7,451 nt of DNA, from positions 1-7,451 of the forward strand of contig CAZTII010000077.1 in assembly GCA_964613305.1 (NCBI GenBank), in the 5' to 3' direction. Below, piece by piece: positions 1 through 5,683 of this stretch; the stretch's first letter is position 1, and each line of letters opens with the position of its first letter. The position numbers and the translations under genes were made by a program. Below the pieces are notes generated by a model. That model had not been told where the DNA came from. It made no database searches and saw only the letters and a program-made list of their open reading frames with translations. Source of the stretch: CAZTII01 sp964613305 (lineage in GTDB: Bacteria; Bacillota_I; Bacilli_A; Erysipelotrichales; Erysipelotrichaceae).

Positions 1-1
1 A

Positions 2-64
2 AAAGTCTATTACCACGCGCATAGCACGTGGTATTTACCTTCGGCAATAAAAAAGGAAAGTTAA
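2..64 (+). CDS. Possible 3' end of an unidentified plus-strand gene (partial)
   Basis: From base 2 the plus strand is open for 20 codons and stops at TAA 62-64. The visible peptide ends WYLPSAIKKES. If real, this gene converges on the minus-strand cyclase gene (stop at 61-63) with a 4-bp overlap, the same arrangement seen with certainty at 6106-6109. The family is not recognisable. A competing frame starting at base 3 is also open and ends ARGIYLRQ at TAA 48-50, just before the terminator stem, and would be an equally tidy gene end. Only one can be right, and neither need be, because a 20-codon open run is common by chance. The strong hairpin at 11-33 also argues that this stretch could be non-coding. 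Confidence 0.3.
   Translation, partial: KVYYHAHSTWYLPSAIKKES
11..33 (-). repeat. Intergenic-type hairpin with 10-bp stem and 3-nt loop
   Basis: Arms 11-20 (TACCACGCGC) and 24-33 (GCACGTGGTA) flank the loop at 21-23. Nine of ten pairs are Watson-Crick. The tenth (18 with 26) is a C/A mismatch if the plus strand is transcribed, but a G-U wobble if the minus strand is, which favours a minus-strand RNA. The stem is much more GC-rich than its surroundings. It lies downstream of the cyclase gene terminator. It could be a second terminator, a REP-like palindrome or a structured 3' end; four T residues follow it on the minus strand at 4-1, after a 6-nt gap. Confidence 0.5.
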
Positions 65-75
65 CTTTCCTTTTT
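46..75 (-). terminator. Bidirectional intrinsic terminator of the hydrogenase-like/GGDEF gene
   Basis: Bases 50-75 form a perfect 26-bp palindrome (AAAAAGGAAAGTT and its complement) with A-rich flanks, so on either strand the transcript forms a stem followed by a U-tract. The TAA stop of the minus gene (61-63) lies at the centre of symmetry, and the plus-strand frame stop at 62-64 also falls there. The true hairpin will be shorter than the palindrome because a few central bases must form the loop. Confidence 0.8.
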
Positions 76-1917
76 GTTATATATAACTACTTTATCGTAA
101 ATTTTACTTTTTGCTTCATATAAAGCAATATCTGCTTTATTATACAAATCTTCAAATGTTGTACCATCATCTGGCATAACGCTAACACCAATCGAGGCTG
201 CTAACTCTAATTTAATCGTTTCACCGTATTTCTTTACTTTATGCAGGGCTCGTTCAGCGATTTCTTTAATTGATTGAATCGATGTAACTCCACGCAAAAT
301 AAACACAAACTCATCACCACCGATACGAGCAATATCATCTTGTTTACGCAATGATTCTTTTAAGGCAAGAGCTGATAGTTTAATTGCTTCATCACCAATA
401 AAATGACCAAAAGTATCATTTACCATTTTTAACCCATCTAAGTCCAACAATCCAAAAGCGAATTTTTCATTTTCTGTGTCCCGTTTTAAAATTTTTTGAA
501 CCAATTCTTGTAAACCATGACGATTATATACACCAGTCATCGCATCAGTTTCAGCTTTCATTTTTAAAATCGAACGAACTCTCTCTAAATCTTCAATGGT
601 GTGATTTAATTTATTCTTTTCACGTTCTAAATTATATTTTAAATAATAAACACAATTTTCTTCATAATTATATCCTTCAGCTATAGCTACAGCCATATTA
701 TGGCATGTTTTATAACCACAAGCACCACAATTAATCGTTCTTTCTTGAACGTTATATTTATGTAATCGATGATATGCTTCTTGTATTTTATAATCGTTAT
801 CATCAACGAGATGAATAATTTCATTATTGGTGTAATCACAAACAAAATCATTTAAATTCAACATCGAAAATTGTTCATTTAACAATCGTAATCGTTCATC
901 AACCGGAATATCAGTACTCCAACACCCTTCTTTTGTTGTAACAGTCTTTTGTTTTAATAGCGTCAACAACACTTTTTCGCCTTCACAATCTCTATCTTCG
1001 ACACCTGTTCCATAGAGACATCCCATACTACAATTTAAAGCATCAACCAAGGTTGGTAATTCATCGTTATTTTTTACCATTTTCGCAAATTTTTGTAGAT
1101 ATGCAGGCATCACCAATTCACCTTCTACTTGGCGGACAATAGCGTCGTTACCGATAAAATGTCTAACGTTAGCTGCTAACCCACCAGGCATTGGATACAC
1201 CATTCCTAAACCATTATTATGATCAAAATCAGCATTATAGGTTGATATATCAATACCTTCTATTTCCTTCATTAAATGAGAAAAGGTAATATTATAGTTA
1301 ATTAATCCATTATTTTCTTTTCTATCAATTTCAGCTTTTTTCGCAACACATGGACTTAATAGAGCTAATTTATCGGTATTACCTCCATATTTTTTAAGAT
1401 AAATCGCACTACACATCACTGGACTATGAATTGGCACTAAGTTATCCAATAATTCAGGAGCGTATTTTTCAATATAATCAACAACGACCGGACAAGCTTG
1501 TGATATTGCACCTTTTTTATTATGTTGATGAATATAATTAATATAGCCCCACGTTGTAATATTGGCACCAAAGCCAACACTAAGGATGGATTTTACTCCC
1601 CTTGACTTTAAATAACCTAAAATTTGATGTGCATTTTTTGGATAGTTTGCAAAAAAGGATGGTGCTACAAGTAATGTAATATTTTCATTATGTGATAAGT
1701 CACGAAAGAAACGCTTTGTATCATCACTGTATTCTCGGGCAAGATGGCTACATCCTTTAATGCAATTGCCACAGTGAATGCAAGCGTCTGCTTGAATCGC
1801 AACATGATTTTTACCATTTTTTTTAGAGGCCTTATTTACATACATGACAGGGCATGATGCAATGCAACGATTACAGCCAGCACAGTCATCGCTTGTAAAT
1901 ATTAATTCATTTTCCAT
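61..1917 (-). CDS. Sensory-type [FeFe]-hydrogenase-like protein fused to a GGDEF diguanylate cyclase
   Basis: This 618-aa protein has an unusual domain order. Residues 12-22 and 46-56 are two 4Fe-4S ferredoxin motifs (C12/15/18/22 and C46/49/52/56). Residues about 80-330 are an [FeFe]-hydrogenase H-domain with ligand cysteines C142 (QACP), C190 (SPCVAKKAE) and C296/C300 (NCSMGC); K193 and E196 of the second motif are kept. Residues 397-422 are a 4Fe-4S FeS domain (C397/400/405/422). A charged helix at about 425-455, likely a coiled coil, leads to a GGDEF domain (about 455-612) with R531-IGGDEF, D492, N500, D509 and an inhibitory RxxD site at 524-527. No signal peptide or membrane segment is seen, so it should be cytosolic. 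The start is supported by GGAGG 7 nt upstream. The family reading is a sensory hydrogenase (group C/D type) whose signal is c-di-GMP. H2 sensing is inferred; simple Fe-S redox sensing is the alternative. Confidence 0.88.
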   Translation of the reverse strand: MENELIFTSDDCAGCNRCIASCPVMYVNKASKKNGKNHVAIQADACIHCGNCIKGCSHLAREYSDDTKRFFRDLSHNENITLLVAPSFFANYPKNAHQILGYLKSRGVKSILSVGFGANITTWGYINYIHQHNKKGAISQACPVVVDYIEKYAPELLDNLVPIHSPVMCSAIYLKKYGGNTDKLALLSPCVAKKAEIDRKENNGLINYNITFSHLMKEIEGIDISTYNADFDHNNGLGMVYPMPGGLAANVRHFIGNDAIVRQVEGELVMPAYLQKFAKMVKNNDELPTLVDALNCSMGCLYGTGVEDRDCEGEKVLLTLLKQKTVTTKEGCWSTDIPVDERLRLLNEQFSMLNLNDFVCDYTNNEIIHLVDDNDYKIQEAYHRLHKYNVQERTINCGACGYKTCHNMAVAIAEGYNYEENCVYYLKYNLEREKNKLNHTIEDLERVRSILKMKAETDAMTGVYNRHGLQELVQKILKRDTENEKFAFGLLDLDGLKMVNDTFGHFIGDEAIKLSALALKESLRKQDDIARIGGDEFVFILRGVTSIQSIKEIAERALHKVKKYGETIKLELAASIGVSVMPDDGTTFEDLYNKADIALYEAKSKIYDKVVIYNKKES

Positions 1918-1924
1918 CCCTATA

Positions 1925-1967
1925 CCTCCATACCTATTAACTTTACTACATTACAAAAATAAGTCAA
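1925..1967 (-). promoter_or_regulatory. Promoter and ribosome binding site of the hydrogenase-like/GGDEF gene
   Basis: Read on the minus strand, TTGACT (1962-1967) and TAAAGT (1940-1945) are separated by 16 nt, and GGAGG (1925-1929) lies 7 nt before the ATG. The predicted start point near 1933 would leave only about 16 nt of leader. The -35 is strong and the -10 is weaker than consensus. Confidence 0.5.
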
Positions 1968-2001
1968 TAAATTGTAAAAATATGATTTGATATTATTACA
2001 A
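1951..2001. promoter_or_regulatory. Cluster of three TTGTAA/TTACAA half-sites, candidate operator
   Basis: TTACAA at 1951-1956, TTGTAA at 1972-1977 and TTACAA at 1996-2001 surround the -35 of the cyclase gene promoter, with starts 21 and 24 bp apart. The upstream pair forms an imperfect dyad in which ATAT inner arms (1980-1983, 1990-1993) are also symmetric. The region is very AT-rich, so chance is a real possibility. Confidence 0.3.
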
Positions 2002-2002
2002 A

Positions 2003-2034
2003 TTAAAAAAAGTACCTATTTTCATAGATACTTT
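2003..2034 (-). terminator. Intrinsic terminator of the fumarate reductase-like gene
   Basis: On the minus strand AAAGTATCTAT (2034-2024) pairs with ATAGGTACTTT (2019-2009) across a GAAA tetraloop, giving an 11-bp stem with one U-G wobble, followed by a U-tract (2008-2005). It begins 7 nt after the TAA stop (2041-2043) and separates this gene from the next minus-strand gene. Confidence 0.85.
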
Positions 2035-2040
2035 ACTTCA

Positions 2041-3771
2041 TTATTTAGCTGCTTCTTTACCAGCGATACGTCCAAATACAACGATATCTGACACTGCATT
2101 TCCACCTAAGCGGTTAGCACCATGAACGCCTCCAGTTACTTCACCAGCCGCAAATAATCCTGGAATAACTTCACCTTTTTCGTTCAATACTTGTGTTGAT
2201 TTGTTAATTTTAATTCCACCCATTGTATGGTGCACCCCTGGAGCAATCTTCACTGCATAGTAAGGAGCTACTGATAAATCATATTTTGCTTTATCTAAAT
2301 CAGGACGATTAAATTCAGCATCTTTTCCTGCTTTAACACTATCAACCCATGTTTTCATTGTTGTTTCAAGTGTCGCTGCATCAACACTCATTGCTTTTGC
2401 TAAATCAGCAAGAGTTGCGCCTTCAACCATATAACCTTTTTTAACATAGCCTTGAATTACCGTTGAATCTTCAAACATTTTACCATCAACAATTAACCAA
2501 GCTACTGACTCTTTTTGAGCGATAACACCAGCTGATACAACATCTCTTGTCAATGTTTCATCGATGAAACGTTTTCCTTCAACGTTTACTAAGATTGCAC
2601 CATCACCACGAAGTGATTCAGTAATTAATGCACCATTTGCTTGAACAACAGTAGGATGAATTTGAATCATTTCCATATCGACTGTAGCTGCACCAACTTC
2701 TTGTGCCATAACAATACCATCTCCAGTAATTGTTGGCGCATTCGTTGTAACATATCCTTTTAATTCTGGTTTAAGTTTTGCAACCATTTCTAAGTTACCA
2801 CCAAAACCACCTGTTGTAATAATAACGTTTTTAGCATTGATTGTGTAATCAACTGCCGCTGAACTTGCCATTACCCCAACTGCTTTTCCATCTTGTACGA
2901 TGATTTTGCTTGCTGGAGTTTCAAGTAAAATTTCAACACCAAGTTTTTTACAATTTTCTTCAAAAATTGGAACTAAATAACTACCTACTGATAAAATCTT
3001 TCCTTCAGCATTTACTGGACGATGAGCACGGTTAACACTTGCGCCACCAGCTTTACCAACATCTTTTAATACTGCGCCGATAGAAGCTAACCAATCAATC
3101 GCTGCCGATGATTGTTCTGCCATCGTTTTTACTAGTTCTGGATCGTTAATATTTTTTCCACCCTTCATTGTATCATCAATGAATAGTTGCACTGTATCTT
3201 CAATTTTTGCTTCTTTTTGATATACCGTATTAGCTGCATTCATACCACCTGTAGCACGACTTGTGTTTCCACCAACTAAAGGTGCTTTTTCAACGATAAG
3301 TACTTTTTTACCAGCAGTTGCTGCTTCAATAGCTGCCACCATACCAGCACCACCAGCACCAATAACAACCACATCCACATCTTTTGTTTCTGCTGTTTTC
3401 TTCACGTCTTGCTTAACAACAGATTGGTAGTCTGCTGGATTAAGCCCTGCTGCTTTAATCGCTGCATTTACCGCATCGATAAATGCGACACATGTTACTG
3501 TTGCTGTTGTAACAACGTCAACATTTGTACTATTTGCCCCTACTACTTTTTCAACCATCTTAGGAAGAGCTACTTCACCAATATCCGCTGATTCTTTTGA
3601 TGAAATTACTTTAATGTCGGTAATCTTTTTAGCATCATCAAATGTTACTTCAACTGTGATGTCACTAGAGAAACCTTTTGCTGTTCCTTGGAATTTTTTC
3701 TCTTTAGCTTGGCATGATGTTAATGATACAACCAACATTAGAGCTAAAAATAATCCTACTATTTTTTTCAT
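2041..3771 (-). CDS. Extracytoplasmic flavin-dependent fumarate reductase-like lipoprotein
   Basis: This 576-aa protein probably passes electrons to fumarate or a related enoate outside the membrane. Residues 1-20 are a lipoprotein signal with lipobox LTSC (C20). Residues about 28-108 are an FMN_bind domain, whose flavin is normally attached covalently to Thr by ApbE; the motif here is D85-VVTTAT91. Residues 131-576 are the FAD_binding_2 domain with GAGGAG at 138-143. The fumarate reductase active-site set is present with the spacing of Shewanella Fcc3: H372, T384, E385, R388, catalytic R409, H514, R554. No heme domain or CXXCH motif is present, so electrons must come from membrane or flavin carriers, as in flavinylated reductases of Gram-positives. 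Urocanate or other enoate reductases are alternatives, but H372 favours fumarate. The ATG at 3771 is chosen because GGAGGG (3776-3781) precedes it and the signal peptide begins there; an upstream ATG at 3804 would place the operator palindrome inside the gene. Confidence 0.88.
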   Translation of the reverse strand: MKKIVGLFLALMLVVSLTSCQAKEKKFQGTAKGFSSDITVEVTFDDAKKITDIKVISSKESADIGEVALPKMVEKVVGANSTNVDVVTTATVTCVAFIDAVNAAIKAAGLNPADYQSVVKQDVKKTAETKDVDVVVIGAGGAGMVAAIEAATAGKKVLIVEKAPLVGGNTSRATGGMNAANTVYQKEAKIEDTVQLFIDDTMKGGKNINDPELVKTMAEQSSAAIDWLASIGAVLKDVGKAGGASVNRAHRPVNAEGKILSVGSYLVPIFEENCKKLGVEILLETPASKIIVQDGKAVGVMASSAAVDYTINAKNVIITTGGFGGNLEMVAKLKPELKGYVTTNAPTITGDGIVMAQEVGAATVDMEMIQIHPTVVQANGALITESLRGDGAILVNVEGKRFIDETLTRDVVSAGVIAQKESVAWLIVDGKMFEDSTVIQGYVKKGYMVEGATLADLAKAMSVDAATLETTMKTWVDSVKAGKDAEFNRPDLDKAKYDLSVAPYYAVKIAPGVHHTMGGIKINKSTQVLNEKGEVIPGLFAAGEVTGGVHGANRLGGNAVSDIVVFGRIAGKEAAK

Positions 3772-3775
3772 CTTT

Positions 3776-3837
3776 CCCTCCATTTGTGAAATTATTAATT
3801 TCACAACTTATTATACAGACAAAACATAATAATTCAA
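3776..3837 (-). promoter_or_regulatory. Promoter and ribosome binding site of the fumarate reductase-like gene
   Basis: On the minus strand TTGAAT (3832-3837) and a perfect TATAAT (3810-3815) are 16 nt apart, predicting a start near 3803. GGAGGG (3776-3781) lies 4-5 nt before the ATG at 3769-3771. The leader is about 32 nt and is mostly occupied by the palindrome described separately. Confidence 0.7.
3784..3806. promoter_or_regulatory. Perfect 23-bp palindrome at the transcription start, candidate operator
   Basis: TTGTGAAATTA and TAATTTCACAA are exact inverse complements around one central base (3795). It starts 3 bp downstream of the -10 box and ends just before the Shine-Dalgarno of the fumarate reductase-like gene, a classic repressor position. 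The outer TTGTGAA/TTCACAA half-sites are those of the Rex redox repressor, but Rex sites have 4 bp between them and here there are 9. As RNA it would form a 5' hairpin that leaves the Shine-Dalgarno free. Confidence 0.65.
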
Positions 3838-3867
3838 CCCATATTTTCTATTTAATCATATAATCAG

Positions 3868-3917
3868 TTGGTCGGTCCTAACTTTTGTGATAAAATTAAT
3901 AAGAACAGAAAAAGGAG
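3868..3917 (+). promoter_or_regulatory. Promoter and ribosome binding site of the CoA-disulfide reductase-like gene
   Basis: TTGGTC (3868-3873) is a weak -35 placed 17 nt before TAAAAT (3891-3896). The TG at 3888-3889 makes it an extended -10 (TGATAAAAT). The start is expected near 3903. AAAGGAG (3911-3917) sits 5 nt before the ATG at 3923. This promoter is divergent from that of the neighbouring flavoprotein gene; the two -35 boxes are about 30 bp apart. Confidence 0.65.
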
Positions 3918-3922
3918 AATAT

Positions 3923-5590
3923 ATGAATAAAACAAAGACTGTAATTATCGTTGGTGGAGTTGCGGCAGGGGCAAGCTGCGCTACTCGTTTACGTCGTCTC
4001 GATGAACACTGCAACATTATCATGGTTGATAAAGGAAGTGTTGTATCGTTCGCAAACTGTGGTTTACCTTACCATGTATCAGGAGTTATTAAAAATCGTT
4101 CTAGTTTAAATGTTCAAAGCGTTAATGATTTCAAAGATAAATTTAATATTGATGTACGTGTTAATACCGAAGCCATTGAAATTGATAAAGATAATAAAGT
4201 AGTTATCTTTAAAAATTGTTTAACGAATGAAATCACAAAAGAAAGGTACGATGATCTAGTTCTTACAATGGGAGCTGAACCTATTCGTCCACCATTTCAT
4301 GGATCACAATTACCTAATGTATTTACTCTACGTACACTAGAAGACATGGATAAAATCATCGCATCAAAAAAAGGTGCAAACAATGCTTTAGTTGTCGGTG
4401 GTGGTTTTATTGGTATTGAAATGGCGGAAAACTTACGTCATTGCGGTATTGATGTTACTCTTGTTGAAATGGCAAATCAAGTAATGGCACCAATTGATTA
4501 TGAATTAGCTCAAGGTGTAGAACGTTATTTGATGCAAAACGGCATTGATGTCATCACTGGCAAATCATTACAAAAAATTCAAGAAGGAAACAACTGTTTA
4601 ATCGCAACGATTGATAGTAACGATATCCCTTTTGATTTTATCGTTTTAGCCATTGGTGTAACACCTGATTCATCTCTTGCAAAAACCGCAAACCTTGCAC
4701 TAAATGATCGTGGAGCAATTATCGTCAATGATCACATGCAAACTAGTGTTGACCATATTTATGCAGCTGGTGATGTTATTGAAATTACTGATCGTACACT
4801 TAAAACAAAAGGATACGTTCCTCTTGCTGGACCTGCCAATAAACAAGGTCGTATCGTTGCCGATAATTTATGCAATATTCCTTCTACATATATTGGAACA
4901 CAAGGTGCTTCTATTATTAAGATATTCGATATGACAGTAGCTTCGGTTGGTGTTAACGAAAAAACAGCGAAACGACACAACATTCCTTATGATAAAATAT
5001 TCCTAAATCCATATAATCACGCCACATATTATCCTGACGCTTCACAAATGGCAATGAAAATTTTATTTGATCCAACAAATGGTCGTATTTTAGGTGGACA
5101 AGCCATTGGCTTTAGTGGTGTTGATAAACGTATCGACACATTATCTGTGGCGATTAGTGCAACGATGACAGCCTTTGATTTAACGCAACTAGAATTCTGT
5201 TATGCACCACCATTTGGTTCTGCAAAAGACCCAATTAACTTTGCTGGATATGTCATTGATAATTTACTAACGGATAAAATCAAACAAGTTCATTGGTTAG
5301 ACATTCAACAATTACAAATGAATGTTGATTACTTTCCGTTAGATGTGCGTTTAGCCTCTGAAGTACACGCTGTATCAGTACCAGGATTTATTAATATTTC
5401 CTTACAAACATTGCGTCAAAATTTACATAAATTACCAAAAGACAAACCAATTTTCGTTAACTGTAAAGTAGGTATTCGGGCTTACAATGCCGCTAGAATT
5501 CTACTTCAAGAAGGATTTGATGCACGTATTATTGCTGGTGGAACACATACGTATTCCCTAATTTTTGATAAGAAAATATTGAAACGATAG
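3923..5590 (+). CDS. CoA-disulfide/persulfide reductase (FAD, NAD(P)H) with C-terminal rhodanese domain
   Basis: This 555-aa soluble flavoprotein belongs to the CoADR-rhodanese family (cdr type), whose members use NAD(P)H to reduce CoA disulfide, CoA persulfide or sulfane sulfur. The N-terminal FAD motif (VGGVAAG, 10-16) is followed by redox cysteine C46 in SFANCGLPY, the family's single-cysteine active site that pairs with CoA. A second dinucleotide fold at 157-166 (VVGGGFIGIE), with acidic E182 ending the next strand, suggests NADH. AAGDV at 281-285 is the second FAD motif. The dimerisation domain carries Y369/Y370 and Y427, near the tyrosines known in staphylococcal CoADR. Residues about 465-555 are rhodanese, with C514 in CKVGIR and the AGGTHTYS end. 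The fusion suggests persulfide transfer from C514 to C46-bound CoA. An NADH oxidase-like role cannot be excluded. The ATG at 3923 is chosen for its AAAGGAG; a GTG at 3887 lies upstream of the predicted RNA start. Confidence 0.88.
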   Translation: MNKTKTVIIVGGVAAGASCATRLRRLDEHCNIIMVDKGSVVSFANCGLPYHVSGVIKNRSSLNVQSVNDFKDKFNIDVRVNTEAIEIDKDNKVVIFKNCLTNEITKERYDDLVLTMGAEPIRPPFHGSQLPNVFTLRTLEDMDKIIASKKGANNALVVGGGFIGIEMAENLRHCGIDVTLVEMANQVMAPIDYELAQGVERYLMQNGIDVITGKSLQKIQEGNNCLIATIDSNDIPFDFIVLAIGVTPDSSLAKTANLALNDRGAIIVNDHMQTSVDHIYAAGDVIEITDRTLKTKGYVPLAGPANKQGRIVADNLCNIPSTYIGTQGASIIKIFDMTVASVGVNEKTAKRHNIPYDKIFLNPYNHATYYPDASQMAMKILFDPTNGRILGGQAIGFSGVDKRIDTLSVAISATMTAFDLTQLEFCYAPPFGSAKDPINFAGYVIDNLLTDKIKQVHWLDIQQLQMNVDYFPLDVRLASEVHAVSVPGFINISLQTLRQNLHKLPKDKPIFVNCKVGIRAYNAARILLQEGFDARIIAGGTHTYSLIFDKKILKR

Positions 5591-5618
5591 AATTAAGAAA
5601 ATTCCTTAATTCTTTTTT
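5589..5618 (+). terminator. Intrinsic terminator of the CoA-disulfide reductase-like gene
   Basis: AGAATTAAG (5589-5597) pairs with CTTAATTCT (5605-5613) over a 7-nt loop and is followed directly by five T residues (5614-5618). The stem begins inside the TAG stop codon (5588-5590). The reverse strand lacks a good U-tract, so it probably works in one direction only. Confidence 0.8.
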
Positions 5619-5632
5619 ATTGTGATGTAACC

Positions 5633-5677
5633 TTTACTTATTTTTACTTGATAGTGGTATAATTGAAACATAAGGAG
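5633..5677 (+). promoter_or_regulatory. Promoter and ribosome binding site of the DUF2871-type gene
   Basis: TGGTATAAT (5655-5663) is a perfect extended -10 element. A -35 is poor: TTTACT at 5633-5638 has a 19-nt spacer and TACTTA at 5635-5640 has 17. AAGGAG (5672-5677) is 6 nt before the ATG at 5684. The predicted start near 5670 gives a leader of roughly 14 nt. Confidence 0.65.
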
Positions 5678-5683
5678 ACTATT

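Noticed and set aside
1918..2040. c-di-GMP or other riboswitch before the cyclase gene
   Set aside because: The predicted leader is only about 16 nt and no conserved riboswitch core or multi-helix fold is seen. The structure in this gap is the terminator of the upstream gene.
3409..3591. 60-codon plus-strand open frame
   Set aside because: It lies wholly inside the fumarate reductase-like gene on the other strand, is rich in Cys and Asn from antisense reading of Ala/Val/Thr codons, and has no ribosome binding site or recognisable family.
3784..3806. Canonical Rex or Crp/Fnr operator
   Set aside because: The half-sites match, but the spacer is 9 bp between TTGTGAA and TTCACAA (11 bp between TGTGA and TCACA) instead of the standard 4 (or 6). 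It is therefore kept only as a candidate operator of unknown protein.
3614..3829. 71-codon plus-strand open frame over the start of the fumarate reductase-like gene
   Set aside because: It is antisense to the FMN domain and signal peptide and runs through the promoter and palindrome. It has no homology signal or start context.
4704..4983. Short open frames on both strands inside the CoA-disulfide reductase-like gene
   Set aside because: They overlap conserved FAD and dimerisation domain codons in other frames. Their hydrophobic or Cys-rich make-up is a frame artefact.
2041..5590. A single divergent operon joining genes 1 to 4 as one system
   Set aside because: Clear terminators follow genes 1, 2 and 3, and each gene has its own promoter, so only a loose functional neighbourhood is supported, not co-transcription.
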